From: Klebsiella quasivariicola
GTDB lineage: Bacteria > Pseudomonadota > Gammaproteobacteria > Enterobacterales > Enterobacteriaceae
Assembly: GCF_002269255.1 (NCBI RefSeq)
Contig: NZ_CP022823.1
Span: 5,208,001 to 5,272,000 of the forward strand
Direction of reading: 5' to 3'
Length of the DNA: 64,000 nt
A program made the translations under genes and the position numbers. A model generated the notes under the pieces. It saw only the letters and a list, made by a program, of their open reading frames with translations. It did no database searches and had not been told where the DNA came from. Below are positions 28,112 to 36,634 of this stretch, piece after piece; the stretch's first letter is position 1, and every line of letters begins with the position of its first letter.

Positions 28112-29432
28112 GTTTCGCCAGCAGCGTTTTGCGCGTAATGCCTAACTGACGGGCGGCTTCGGTTTTGTTGCCGCCCGTTTTTTCCAGCGCCGCCAGAATC
28201 ACCTCTTTCTCCACTTCCACTAACGGCTGGATCCCCCCCTCCTCGCTCCCGCCTGACGGCAGCGGCGTACCAGCGATCGCCAGTGGCAGTTCTCGCTCAG
28301 AAATGTATTCTCCGGTCAGTAGCACCACCGCCCGCTCCACCGCGTTTTCCAGCTCTCGAATATTGCCCGGCCAGGCATAGTGGATCAGCCGGTCCATCGC
28401 CTGCGGCGTAAATCCCTTTACCGTCTTACGATTGCGTCCGGCATAGCGCTGGAGAAAGTGCTGCGCCAGCTGCGGGATATCTTCCCGTCGCTGGCGCAGC
28501 GGCGGCATCTCGATGGTCACGACGTTGAGGCGGTAATAGAGATCCTGGCGAAAGCGTCCGGCGCTCACCTCCTCCGCCAGATTGCGATGGGTGGCGGCGA
28601 TAAGCCGCACATCAACGGCAAGCGTCTGGTTGCTGCCGACCCGCTGCACCTCGCGTTCCTGAATCGCCCGCAGCAGACGCACCTGCATCAGCGGCGAGAT
28701 ATCGCCTATTTCATCAAGGAACAGCGTGCCGCCATCCGCTTCGACAAAGCGCCCTTCCCGCCGCCGATCCGCGCCGGTAAAGGCCCCTTTTTCATGGCCG
28801 AACAGCTCGGACTCCAGCAGCGACTCATTCAGCGCCGCGCAGTTTAGCGTCACCAGCGGCTTCTCACGGCGCTCGCTGCAGGTATGGATCGCGCGCGCCA
28901 CCAGTTCCTTACCGGTTCCCGATTCGCCGCAGATCAGTACCGTCGCGTCCGAAGGAGCCACCAGCGTAATATTGTTGATAAGCGCCTGCATCGCCGGACT
29001 GTCGCCAATCATGCCCCAGTGTGAACCCGACGCGGCGGGGAGGTCGCCCTCGCTCTGCTGCGTGTGCGCCAATGCCTGAACCAGCGTCTGCTGCAGGGTG
29101 TCAAAATCGAGCGGTTTAATCAGATAATCCAGCGCCCCGGACTTAATGGCCTCCACCGCCGTATCGACGCTGGAGAACGCCGTCATGATCAGCACCGGGA
29201 TCGCCGGGTTATAGGCTTTAATCTCTTTTAACGTCGCGATACCGTCCATCTCCGCCATCCGGATATCGCACAGCACGAGGTCGAAGACCTGCCGATGGAC
29301 CTGTTCCAGCGCCTGCAGGCCGTTGTGAGCCAACGCCACCTGATAGCCCCAGCCGCGCAGCAGCGCCTGCAGGATCGTGCAGTGGCTGATGTCATCATCG
29401 ACAACCAGAATCTGTACCTTATCGCAGCTCAT
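28101..29432 (-). CDS. zraR: Sigma-54-dependent response regulator ZraR
   Basis: This 443-residue NtrC-type activator has three parts. The receiver domain (about 5-120) has phospho-Asp in LVLCDIRMAEMDG and Lys in LIKPLDF. The AAA+ sigma-54 activation domain (about 140-380) has Walker A GESGTGKE, the GAFTGA sigma-54 contact loop, and GGTLFLDEIGD. The C-terminal Fis-type helix-turn-helix is NKTEAARQLGITRKTLLAKL. It activates zraP and its own operon in response to envelope stress and zinc sensed by ZraS. The gene overlaps zraS by 14 bases. Confidence 0.95.
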   Translation of the reverse strand: MSCDKVQILVVDDDISHCTILQALLRGWGYQVALAHNGLQALEQVHRQVFDLVLCDIRMAEMDGIATLKEIKAYNPAIPVLIMTAFSSVDTAVEAIKSGALDYLIKPLDFDTLQQTLVQALAHTQQSEGDLPAASGSHWGMIGDSPAMQALINNITLVAPSDATVLICGESGTGKELVARAIHTCSERREKPLVTLNCAALNESLLESELFGHEKGAFTGADRRREGRFVEADGGTLFLDEIGDISPLMQVRLLRAIQEREVQRVGSNQTLAVDVRLIAATHRNLAEEVSAGRFRQDLYYRLNVVTIEMPPLRQRREDIPQLAQHFLQRYAGRNRKTVKGFTPQAMDRLIHYAWPGNIRELENAVERAVVLLTGEYISERELPLAIAGTPLPSGGSEEGGIQPLVEVEKEVILAALEKTGGNKTEAARQLGITRKTLLAKLSR

Positions 29433-30813
29433 CTTCCCTCCGTTGAGCGTTCACCGGCAGCCAAAGCGTAAAGACCGCGCCATTCCCCGGCTGACTTTCG
29501 GCGCGGATTGTCCCGCCATGTTGTTCGATAATATTCTGCACTACCGCCAGCCCCAGCCCGGTGCCGTCCGCCTTGGTGGTGAAATACGGCGTGAAGATAG
29601 CCTGCAGCTCTTCATCGCTCATCCCCTTACCGCTATCCGTGACGACGATTTTCACTCGCTGACGATCGGCTTCGCTTGCTGATACGCGAATGACGCCATC
29701 ACGGCCAATCGCCTGCATCGCGTTCAGGTACAGATTCAACAGCACCTGATTCAGGCGATCGGGGTCGGCGCTGATCGTGGTTAACGCCGGGCGCGGCGTA
29801 AACTGCAGCGCGATCCCGCGACTCTGCGCATCCTGACTTACCAGCTGCAATGAGTGGCGGATAAGCGCATTGAGATCCACCGGCTGGTAGTTTAAATGGG
29901 CAGGGCGGACCAGCTCCAGTAGCTCGCTGACGACCCGGTTCAGGCGGTCGGCCTCTTGCGCCATCACCTGCGCTAACTGATGGGACTCACCGCCAGGCGG
30001 CGTGCGCTCGGCAAAATACTTCGCCAGCCCCTTAATTGAAGAGAGCGGATTGCGGATCTCATGCGCGACCCCCGCCGCCAGATGGCCAAGCGCCACCAGC
30101 TTTTCCTTGCGGGCCATCGCCTCCAGCAGCTGTTTCCGCGAGCGACGATAGCGGCGGAACCAGAACTGAGCGAGGATCGTCGCCGCTGTCACCAGCGCCG
30201 CGGCGCCCAGCATGATCATCATGTTACGCTGGCCGCGGGCCTGCGCCGCATCCAGCTCGCGACTATCAAAGGCGATAAAAATCACCTGCGGGACAGTGGG
30301 CTGAGCCAGCGCGCTGTTGCCGCGATTCATCATACCCCTATGATGGCCGCGGGCAGGATTGAGCGGGCGGAACTGGCGATAGATCTCCAACGCCGGCTGC
30401 GGCTCACTTAGCCGCCGCCACCGGGCCTGTTCGTCAGCCGCCAGCGCACGCATCTGCGCAGGGCTGTAGAGCGTCCTATCCACCTGCTGCGGATCGCTAT
30501 GGGCGATGATATGGCCATTTTCATCAGTGACCGCGAACCACAGGACGCCCGGCTGCCAGGCCATCTCTTCCAGCAGCGCCTGCAGCTGCGCATGATGCAT
30601 ACGCATTCCCATCCCGACGCGCGTACCTGACTCCAGCGCGCGAATAAGCACGCCCCCCTTCTCCTCAATGGTTTGCCGGGCGGCAGCCGTCTCACGACCG
30701 TAGTCGCGGACGATCATCGCGGAGAACAGCATTACCAGCACCACCACCGTGCCGGTCAACAGCCAGCTCAGGGCGCCAGCCGCGGCGTCCCGGGAGAGAG
30801 GTTTGATCTTCAT
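29419..30813 (-). CDS. zraS: Sensor histidine kinase ZraS
   Basis: This 464-residue inner-membrane kinase has a TM helix near 14-36, a periplasmic sensor of about 160 residues and a second TM near 200-222. The HisKA box is HLAAGVAHEIRNPLSSIKG (phospho-His about 254). The C-terminal HATPase has NQVLLNLYLNAMQAI, VTDSGKGM and GTGLGLAVVQNI. It phosphorylates ZraR and is held inactive by zinc-bound ZraP (known in E. coli). A sigma-54 promoter (30856-30871) precedes it, so zraSR should be auto-activated. Confidence 0.95.
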   Translation of the reverse strand: MKIKPLSRDAAAGALSWLLTGTVVVLVMLFSAMIVRDYGRETAAARQTIEEKGGVLIRALESGTRVGMGMRMHHAQLQALLEEMAWQPGVLWFAVTDENGHIIAHSDPQQVDRTLYSPAQMRALAADEQARWRRLSEPQPALEIYRQFRPLNPARGHHRGMMNRGNSALAQPTVPQVIFIAFDSRELDAAQARGQRNMMIMLGAAALVTAATILAQFWFRRYRRSRKQLLEAMARKEKLVALGHLAAGVAHEIRNPLSSIKGLAKYFAERTPPGGESHQLAQVMAQEADRLNRVVSELLELVRPAHLNYQPVDLNALIRHSLQLVSQDAQSRGIALQFTPRPALTTISADPDRLNQVLLNLYLNAMQAIGRDGVIRVSASEADRQRVKIVVTDSGKGMSDEELQAIFTPYFTTKADGTGLGLAVVQNIIEQHGGTIRAESQPGNGAVFTLWLPVNAQRREDELR

Positions 30814-30855
30814 CGGCCAGTCCTTGTTATATCCTTTTTATCTTCAGGATCCTTC

Positions 30856-30871
30856 AGCAGAAATCATGCCA
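30856..30871 (-). promoter_or_regulatory. Sigma-54 promoter for zraSR
   Basis: The minus strand reads TGGCATGATTTCTGCT against consensus TGGCACG-N4-TTGCW, with the diagnostic GG and GC at the right spacing. It lies 43 bases upstream of the zraS ATG. Confidence 0.78.
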
Positions 30872-30918
30872 TGTTTCCACGCGGCTAATCCTGCTCTCAG
30901 ACATATCGCCCGCGGTTT

Positions 30919-30972
30919 AGCGAGTAAAAATGACTCGCCTGTTCCGGGCAAAACGGGTCATTTTTACTCGCT
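30919..30972. promoter_or_regulatory. ZraR enhancer dyad between zraS and zraP
   Basis: AGCGAGTAAAAATGAC (30919-30934) and GTCATTTTTACTCGCT (30957-30972) are perfect 16-bp inverted repeats separated by 22 bases. They sit between the two divergent sigma-54 promoters, about 48 and 50 bases from each. That fits one enhancer serving both directions, as described for ZraR in E. coli. Confidence 0.85.
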
Positions 30973-31021
30973 CTTCTCTACAACGGCGTCGGCAGCCCCG
31001 TACGGGCGGACTTTTTCAGGC

Positions 31022-31037
31022 TGGCATGGAAGATGCA
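31022..31037 (+). promoter_or_regulatory. Sigma-54 promoter for zraP
   Basis: TGGCATGGAAGATGCA matches TGGCACG-N4-TTGCA with two mismatches and the invariant GG/GC. It lies 32 bases before the zraP ATG. The start site would be near 31048. Confidence 0.8.
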
Positions 31038-31069
31038 GTACAGAGAGAAACCACACAGGAGAAAATGCC

Positions 31070-31507
31070 ATGAAACGGAACCGTACCTTACCTCTCACCC
31101 TTGTCACCCTTGCCGCGCTGACCTTCGCCAGCAACGCGGCCTGGGCCAACCACCACTGGGGCAACAATAATGGGATGGGTAACCAGGGTTACAGCCAGCT
31201 GACCCAGGAGCAGCAGACTACCGCGCAAAAACTGCATAACGATTACTATGCGCAGACCAGCGCTCTGCGCCAGCAGCTGCAGTCCAAACGCTATGAGTAC
31301 AATGCGCTGCTCACGGCGCAAAAGCCGGACAGTGGAAAGATTGAAGCTGTCGCTCAGGAGATGGAAGGCTTACGTCAGAAGCTGGATCAACAGCGGGTAA
31401 AATTTGATGTTGCCCTGGCTGAGGCAGGCGTTCCCCGCGGCGCAGGCATGGGATACAACGGCTGTCGCGGTAACGGCGGTGGGCATATGGGCATGAACCA
31501 CTGGTAA
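31070..31507 (+). CDS. zraP: Periplasmic zinc-responsive chaperone ZraP
   Basis: This 145-residue protein starts with a signal peptide (MKRNRTLPLTLVTLAALTFA..., cleavage likely after AWA near residue 26). The mature N terminus is His/Asn/Gly-rich (NHHWGNNNGMGNQ). A long helical segment follows (about 45-120: QQTTAQKLHNDYYAQTSALR), as in Spy/CpxP-like chaperones. The C terminus has a Cys-Gly-His-Met tail, likely Zn ligands. ACAGGAG (31055-31061) sets the ATG; the longer frame from 30749 is a shadow. It ends three bases from the convergent yjaH stop. Confidence 0.93.
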   Translation: MKRNRTLPLTLVTLAALTFASNAAWANHHWGNNNGMGNQGYSQLTQEQQTTAQKLHNDYYAQTSALRQQLQSKRYEYNALLTAQKPDSGKIEAVAQEMEGLRQKLDQQRVKFDVALAEAGVPRGAGMGYNGCRGNGGGHMGMNHW

Positions 31508-31510
31508 GTA

Positions 31511-32206
31511 TTAGAAGCTTTTCTCCGTCGGCTGCCAGGTACAGAAGTTTTCATTGGCGACCAGCAGCAGTTGAGAGCCTTCCGGCGCCTCCAGCCAGGC
31601 AATGCTCACCGCGGCGGAGGCATGGCTCTGGCGGCGTTCAATATGCGCCAGGGCCCGGCTATCGAGGTCAGGCTTTACCGTTTGCCCTTCACAGGTCAGC
31701 ACGGTATGCGCGGCGGCATTCCAGCGCCCCTGGCGCAGGACGACGCGTCCCTGCCGGAGAGCATCGCTGGTCTGGCGGATCTGCTCGGCGCGATAACGGT
31801 ACAGCGCGACCTGGTCGCTGGAGAGCTGCTGCTTCTGCCCGTCGACTTCCCGCTGCATAAAGCTGAGATCGCCCTGCGCGTCGAAGCGGGCGCGGATATG
31901 TTCCGGCGGTTTGCCGTAGACATTGAGTTCGATGAGCGTCAATTGATCGCCCTGCCAGCGATATTCGCTGGTCGAGGTATCCCCGTGACGCCACGGGCTG
32001 AAGGCGGCGAGAAGATGGACCTCATCGCCTGAATCTTTACGCCAGATGCGCATCGCCCCCTGATTGTCCGCATAACCACTGGCGGTAAACGGTGGTAGCG
32101 ACGCATTATGGCTACAGGCAGTGAGCAACAGGATGCCCGCCAGCGCCAGAGGCCGGCGCCAGACAGACAAAAGGGGCTTAATAGCCCCTTCGATAAAACT
32201 GTTCAC
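31511..32206 (-). CDS. yjaH: DUF1481 lipoprotein YjaH
   Basis: This protein of about 231 residues has an N-terminal signal and lipobox LLLTACSHN (Cys near 31), so it should be lipidated and envelope-anchored. The rest is the conserved enterobacterial DUF1481 domain, with Cys near 171 and near the C terminus (ENFCTWQPTEKSF). Function is unknown. Both possible starts are GTG: 32206 is chosen because it gives 231 residues, as I recall for E. coli YjaH; GTG 32212 would add two residues. Codons 6-11 contain the hupA terminator hairpin. It is co-directional with hupA, 12 bases downstream. Confidence 0.85.
   Translation of the reverse strand: MNSFIEGAIKPLLSVWRRPLALAGILLLTACSHNASLPPFTASGYADNQGAMRIWRKDSGDEVHLLAAFSPWRHGDTSTSEYRWQGDQLTLIELNVYGKPPEHIRARFDAQGDLSFMQREVDGQKQQLSSDQVALYRYRAEQIRQTSDALRQGRVVLRQGRWNAAAHTVLTCEGQTVKPDLDSRALAHIERRQSHASAAVSIAWLEAPEGSQLLLVANENFCTWQPTEKSF
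32171..32190 (-). terminator. hupA terminator embedded in the yjaH coding region
   Basis: On the minus strand AAGGGGCT ATTA AGCCCCTT is followed by TTGTCTGTC. The 8-bp stem lies 29 bases after the hupA stop, inside yjaH codons encoding E-G-A-I-K-P-L-L. The short U run suggests partial termination, which would let some transcripts continue into yjaH. Confidence 0.72.
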
Positions 32207-32218
32207 TGCCACGCGGTC

Positions 32219-32491
32219 TTACTTAACTGCGTCTTTCAGTGCTTTGCCAGAAACAAATGCCGGCACGTTAGCTGCAGCGATTTTGATCTCTTTACCGGTC
32301 TGCGGGTTGCGGCCAGTACGCTCAGCGCGGTGGTTCACTTTGAAGGTACCGAAACCAACCAGTTGAACAGCATCACCTTCTTTCAGAGACTCAGTAATTG
32401 CAGCCAGGGTAGATTCCAGGGCAGCTTTAGCCTGTGCTTTGGACAGGTCAGCTTTGTCCGCAATTACATCAATCAGTTGAGTCTTGTTCAT
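32219..32491 (-). CDS. hupA: DNA-binding protein HU-alpha
   Basis: This 90-residue nucleoid protein starts MNKTQLIDVIADKADLSK. The DNA-binding beta arms RAERTGRNPQTGKEIKIAAANVPAF (residues about 55-80) contain the intercalating Pro. It forms homodimers, or heterodimers with HU-beta, bends DNA and constrains supercoils. It is the first gene of a unit that may include yjaH through read-through of the hairpin at 32171-32190. Upstream, 32492-32677 is a 186-base non-coding stretch that should hold its promoter; I cannot assign hexamers with confidence. Confidence 0.98.
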   Translation of the reverse strand: MNKTQLIDVIADKADLSKAQAKAALESTLAAITESLKEGDAVQLVGFGTFKVNHRAERTGRNPQTGKEIKIAAANVPAFVSGKALKDAVK

Positions 32492-32677
32492 AAGTTATCC
32501 TTACAATGTGTTTATCGCTTGCTAAGCATCGAGTGCGACGGAAATGCCAAAAAAGCACCCTCCTGCATACACGCACCGATAGCCACTTTTTTTCGCCCTC
32601 CAAATGTAGACCAGACGGGGGGCGGAATGGAAGCCTTCAGACGCTACAATTCAGGCGGTAAATCACGTTTTCTGGTC

Positions 32678-33268
32678 TCACTGCTGAAAATTTATACCAA
32701 TATTGCTCTCACCAGCCTCGCGCAGGTCCGCGCGCAGGCCTTTTATCAGCTCAAGGTCACGCTCTTCGCAGTCGGCCAGCAGGCGGAAAATTTCCCACTG
32801 AATGTCCCATTCCTGCTCTACCGCCGGGTTCGCTTTAAGCTCGTCGTCGGTCATTTCGCGACCTTCCTGGGTCATTTCCAGCATCGCCACGGTGGTGATG
32901 GACGTCTTGCTCACTTCGATCGCGTGCTCAAGCGTTTCACCACTCAGACGCGAATGGATCAGTTCGCTCAACGCCACGCAGGCGTCTATGGCCGGATAAA
33001 CACCGTACAGGTCGAAATCATCTGCCGCCGGGATCGCCTCTTCCAGCTTCTCCAGCTGACTGTCGAAATTCACCTTTGCATCTTTGACCGTCAGCGTTTC
33101 CCAGATCAGATCCAGGATACGGCGGTATAACTGGCCGTCGCCGAACTCGGTTTGCTTGCAGAACATCGCGTAGTTGGGGTACATACGCTCGCACAGGCAG
33201 GCCATAAAGGTGACATGCTGCCAGCTTTCCAGCTTCTCCAGGCGCAGGTGAATCGGATTTTGTAACAT
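32678..33268 (-). CDS. yjaG: DUF416 family protein YjaG
   Basis: This 196-residue protein matches E. coli YjaG across its length (start MLQNPIHLRLEKLESWQHVTFMACLC, end ESNIGINFQQ). It looks soluble, acidic and mostly helical, with no signal peptide or membrane segment. The DUF416 family has no established biochemical role. The gene lies between hupA and nfi on the same strand; its 42-base distance from nfi allows co-transcription with nfi-hemE. Confidence 0.93.
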   Translation of the reverse strand: MLQNPIHLRLEKLESWQHVTFMACLCERMYPNYAMFCKQTEFGDGQLYRRILDLIWETLTVKDAKVNFDSQLEKLEEAIPAADDFDLYGVYPAIDACVALSELIHSRLSGETLEHAIEVSKTSITTVAMLEMTQEGREMTDDELKANPAVEQEWDIQWEIFRLLADCEERDLELIKGLRADLREAGESNIGINFQQ

Positions 33269-33310
33269 GATGAATTCTCGAAGTCAGAAATGAGGCGCAG
33301 TGTACCTGAA

Positions 33311-33982
33311 TCAGCCGTGATTTGCTTGCCAACGCACAAACGACGGACGGCGGGACGCCACCGCATCGGCCCAGCGCGTCGGCTCGGGCAGACGGTAGCC
33401 TCGCATACAGCGCTCGACCCACATTAACGCGCTATCCATACCCACCCGGTGACCAGTGCTAATAAACAAAGGGTTGCAACGCACTTTACTGCGCCAGACC
33501 CAGGCCAGTTGCTCATTTTTATCCATCAGCGGGGCCAGCGCGCCGGGCTCATCACCCAGTTCGCCGATTTTGCCGCACAGGCGTTTTTTCGCCACCCCGA
33601 TGGTCGGCACATCAATCATCAGACCAAAATGGCTGGCGACGCCGAGCCGCCGGGGGTGGGAAATGCCGTGGCCGTCAACGAAGAGCAGGTCCGGCTTTTG
33701 CGAAAGCTGCTCCCACGCCGCCAGCAGCGCAGGCGTTTCACGAAACGAGAGAAAGCCGGGAATATACGGCATGGAGGTGGCGACGCGCGCCACCTGATAC
33801 TCCACCAGCTCAAGTTCAGGCCAGGTCAGCACTACCATGGCGGCCCGGGTGACTTCCCCTTCCTGCTCAAATCCGACATCCGCGCCGCCGATCAACGTCG
33901 GCGGGTCGCGATCCAGTCGATCCGCACGCTCGACCGACGCGGCTAACTGATGCTGTTGGGTACGGAGTGCGGCTAAATCCAT
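33311..33982 (-). CDS. nfi: Endonuclease V
   Basis: This 223-residue enzyme nicks DNA at the second phosphodiester 3' to deoxyinosine, starting repair of nitrosatively deaminated adenine. The catalytic Asp35 is in IGGADVGF. PYIPGFLSFRETPALL contains the lesion-strand wedge (PYIP) and the catalytic Glu. LLFVDGHGISHPRRLG carries the second Asp, and GVAKKRL follows. It is 12 bases downstream of hemE and so probably part of the same transcript. Length equals E. coli Nfi. Confidence 0.96.
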   Translation of the reverse strand: MDLAALRTQQHQLAASVERADRLDRDPPTLIGGADVGFEQEGEVTRAAMVVLTWPELELVEYQVARVATSMPYIPGFLSFRETPALLAAWEQLSQKPDLLFVDGHGISHPRRLGVASHFGLMIDVPTIGVAKKRLCGKIGELGDEPGALAPLMDKNEQLAWVWRSKVRCNPLFISTGHRVGMDSALMWVERCMRGYRLPEPTRWADAVASRRPSFVRWQANHG

Positions 33983-33994
33983 AGGGCTTATCTC

Positions 33995-35059
33995 CTACTG
34001 ATGATAGGGTGCGGAAAGACGATGCACCGCCTCAACAAAGACGCCCGCATGTTCGGGGTCAACATCCTGATGAATACCGTGACCAAGGTTAAAGACATGC
34101 CCTTCACCCTGGCCAAATCCGGCGAGAATAGTCGCCACTTCCTCTTCAATACGCGGAGCGGGCGCATAGAGCATCGACGGGTCCATATTGCCCTGGAGCG
34201 CCACTTTGTGACCTACGCGACGGCGAGCGTCGGCGATATCGGTGGTCCAGTCGAGACCCAGCGCATCGCAGCCGGTCTCCGCCATCGCTTCCAGCCACTG
34301 ACCGCCGCCTTTGGTGAACAGGGTCACCGGCACGCGGCGGCCTTCGTTCTCCCGCAGCAGGCCATCGACGATTTTGTGCATGTAGTAGAGGGAGAACTGC
34401 TGGTAATCGCGGCCGGTCAGCACCCCGCCCCAGGTGTCGAAAATCATCACCGACTGCGCACCGGCTTTGATCTGCGCGTTGAGATACAGGGTGACGCTCT
34501 TCGCCAGCTTATCCAGCAGCGCATGCAGCGCCTGCGGTTCGGCGTACATCATCTTTTTGATCACGGTGAACGCTTTGCTGCTGCCGCCTTCCACCATGTA
34601 GGTCGCCAGCGTCCACGGACTGCCGGAAAAACCAATCAGCGGCACTTCGCCTTTCAGTTCGCGGCGAATGGTGCGCACAGCGTTCATGACATAGCCCAGT
34701 TCCTGCTCCGGATCCGGGATCGGCAGCTTGTCGACGTCGGCTTTGCTTTTTACCGGCGAGGTGAAGCGCGGACCTTCGCCTGCCTCAAAGTACAGCCCCA
34801 GGCCCATGGCGTCCGGGATGGTCAGGATGTCCGAAAAGAGGATCGCCGCGTCCAGCGGGTAACGGTGCAGCGGCTGGAGCGTCACTTCGCAGGCCAGCTC
34901 GGCATTTTTACACAGCGACATAAAGTCGCCCGCTTGCGCACGGGTGGCTTTGTACTCCGGTAAATAGCGGCCCGCCTGGCGCATCATCCACACCGGGGTG
35001 ACATCAACCGGCTGACGCAGCAGCGCGCGCAGGTAACGATCGTTCTTCAGTTCGGTCAT
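33995..35059 (-). CDS. hemE: Uroporphyrinogen decarboxylase HemE
   Basis: This 354-residue enzyme decarboxylates the four acetate side chains of uroporphyrinogen III to coproporphyrinogen III in haem synthesis. Both family signatures are visible: PVWMMRQAGRYLPEY near residues 21-35, and GFSGSPWTLATYMVEG near 143-158. The substrate-binding NLGHGIHQDVDPEH lies close to the C terminus. AAAGGA precedes the ATG by 7 bases. It is downstream of nudC (40-base gap) and upstream of nfi, the usual enterobacterial arrangement. Confidence 0.97.
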   Translation of the reverse strand: MTELKNDRYLRALLRQPVDVTPVWMMRQAGRYLPEYKATRAQAGDFMSLCKNAELACEVTLQPLHRYPLDAAILFSDILTIPDAMGLGLYFEAGEGPRFTSPVKSKADVDKLPIPDPEQELGYVMNAVRTIRRELKGEVPLIGFSGSPWTLATYMVEGGSSKAFTVIKKMMYAEPQALHALLDKLAKSVTLYLNAQIKAGAQSVMIFDTWGGVLTGRDYQQFSLYYMHKIVDGLLRENEGRRVPVTLFTKGGGQWLEAMAETGCDALGLDWTTDIADARRRVGHKVALQGNMDPSMLYAPAPRIEEEVATILAGFGQGEGHVFNLGHGIHQDVDPEHAGVFVEAVHRLSAPYHQ

Positions 35060-35099
35060 TTTTACATTCCTTTAGCGTTGATACGCCCAGTGTAACATG

Positions 35100-35873
35100 T
35101 CACTCGAACTCTGCCCGACACATCGCGACGGTATCTTCGATAAGCCGGCGCGCCACCGTCCCCGGCGGTGGCAGAAGCGGTAGATCGTCATAGCGATACC
35201 AGTCCGCGGTCAGTAACTCTTTTTTGTCGACCACGATATCGCCATCTGCGTAATCCGCCATAAAGGCGGTCATCAGCGACTGCGGGAAAGGCCACGGTTG
35301 CGAGGTCACGTAGCGCAGGTTTTTCACCCGGATACCGCTCTCCTCCATCACCTCGCGGGCCACCGCCTGCTCAAGAGTTTCGCCAACCTCAACAAACCCG
35401 GCCAGCACGGTGTGTATCCCGTTGCGATGTCGGGTGTGCTGCGCCAGCAGGATCGAATCGTCGCGACGGATAGCGACGATAATGCAGGGGGCAATTTGCG
35501 GGTAGTAGCGTTCACGGCAGTGGCTGCACAGCATCGCCCATTCGCTTTTGCTGGCATGCATCGGATGGCCGCAGTAGCCGCAAAATTTATGCGATCGATA
35601 AAATTCGGCGAGCTGGATCCCCCGACCTGCCAGCTGGAAAAGGCCCGGATCCTGATCCAGCACTTGGCGCAACGATCCCATGTCATGACGGCGATCCTGA
35701 CGCACCATCCACACGGACTCGCCCTGCCACTCGCCAATATGCAGCGCATGCTGGCCGACAAGATCGAAATTAACCGCTTCGCCATGTGGTAATTCTCCAC
35801 CAGGCAACCATAATTTTTGTTCGTGACTGACAACCCACCAGCCGCGATCTAATTTTTCAATAATACGATCCAT
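35100..35873 (-). CDS. nudC: NAD(H) pyrophosphatase / RNA deNADding enzyme NudC
   Basis: This 257-residue Nudix hydrolase cleaves NAD(H) to NMN(H) and AMP and removes NAD caps from RNA. A four-Cys zinc site (CGYCGHP and CSHCRERYY, about 98-119) sits between the N-terminal domain and the catalytic Nudix domain. The Nudix box GX5EX7REVXEESG is at about 159-181. SQPWPFPQSLM, near 195, is the family SQPWPFPxS motif. It diverges from rsd across a 94-base gap. Confidence 0.96.
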   Translation of the reverse strand: MDRIIEKLDRGWWVVSHEQKLWLPGGELPHGEAVNFDLVGQHALHIGEWQGESVWMVRQDRRHDMGSLRQVLDQDPGLFQLAGRGIQLAEFYRSHKFCGYCGHPMHASKSEWAMLCSHCRERYYPQIAPCIIVAIRRDDSILLAQHTRHRNGIHTVLAGFVEVGETLEQAVAREVMEESGIRVKNLRYVTSQPWPFPQSLMTAFMADYADGDIVVDKKELLTADWYRYDDLPLLPPPGTVARRLIEDTVAMCRAEFE

Positions 35874-35967
35874 ATCTATTGCACTACCTTTGCTTCACTG
35901 GCATGTTGTTAACATTATATTTACATTTTGGTGAGCAGATTTTAAATCAAAACTAGCGGAGTCAATC

Positions 35968-36465
35968 ATGCTAAACCAGCTGGAAAACCTGACGGAGCGC
36001 GTTGGCGGTAGTAATGAACTGGTCGATCGCTGGCTACAAGTGCGTAAGCATCTGCTCGTGGCTTACTACAATCTGGTTGGCCTGAAACCGGGCAAAGAGT
36101 CATTTATGCGGCTAAACGAAAAGGCGCTGGATGACTTTTGCCAAAGTTTGGTGGATTACCTCTCATCCGGTCATTTTAGTATTTATGAACGCATTATTGG
36201 CGAAATGGAAGGCGATACCCCACTTTTAGCCGCCAACCGGCTTTACCCACAGCTGGAAGCCAATACCCAGCAGATGATGGACTACTACGATACCTGCCTC
36301 GAAAACGCTATCGATCACGATAACTACCTTGAATTTCAGCAGGCGTTGTCGGATATCGGCGAATCGCTGGAGGCGCGTTTCGCGCTGGAAGATAAACTCA
36401 TCGCCCTCGCCGTCGCCCATAATCTGAGCAATGACGTGCGCGATAATATTGCGCCGACCGCTTGA
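35968..36465 (+). CDS. rsd: Anti-sigma-70 factor Rsd
   Basis: This 165-residue all-helical protein sequesters sigma-70 in stationary phase, favouring sigma-S, and in E. coli it also stimulates SpoT when bound by HPr. MLNQLENLTERVGGSNELVDRWLQVRKHLLVAYYNLVGLKP is the conserved Rsd/AlgQ start. It is a few residues longer than E. coli Rsd (158) at the C terminus. GCGGAG (35957-35962) precedes the ATG. A short hairpin (36500-36517) follows before the thiC riboswitch. Confidence 0.95.
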   Translation: MLNQLENLTERVGGSNELVDRWLQVRKHLLVAYYNLVGLKPGKESFMRLNEKALDDFCQSLVDYLSSGHFSIYERIIGEMEGDTPLLAANRLYPQLEANTQQMMDYYDTCLENAIDHDNYLEFQQALSDIGESLEARFALEDKLIALAVAHNLSNDVRDNIAPTA

Positions 36466-36499
36466 GTTGTGAACCGTTAACGAGTAATTTACGTACATT

Positions 36500-36517
36500 A
36501 TCCCTCTGCGGAGGGAT
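36500..36517 (+). terminator. Possible rsd terminator hairpin
   Basis: ATCCCTC TGCG GAGGGAT is a perfect 7-bp stem with tetraloop followed by TTCATCTTG. It lies 34 bases after the rsd stop and just before the riboswitch. The U tract is weak. Confidence 0.55.
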
Positions 36518-36520
36518 TTC

Positions 36521-36634
36521 ATCTTGTCGGAGTGCCTATTTTCCACACGAAAGCTGAAGTGGAAAAGGCTGAGACCGTTTATTCGGGATCCGCGGAACCT
36601 GATCAGGCTAATACCTGCGAAGGGAACAAGAGTA
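36521..36634 (+). promoter_or_regulatory. TPP riboswitch (THI element) of thiCEFSGH
   Basis: The conserved aptamer parts are all present: the closing stem CTTGTCGGAGTGCC with GGGAACAAG at the other end, the pyrimidine-sensing GGCTGAGA (36568-36575), and CCTGATCAGGCTAATACCTG (36598-36617) for the pyrophosphate helix. It is followed by a 95-base expression platform (36635-36728) before thiC. When TPP binds, thiC expression is shut off; in enterobacteria this acts on translation and Rho-dependent termination. Confidence 0.96.
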
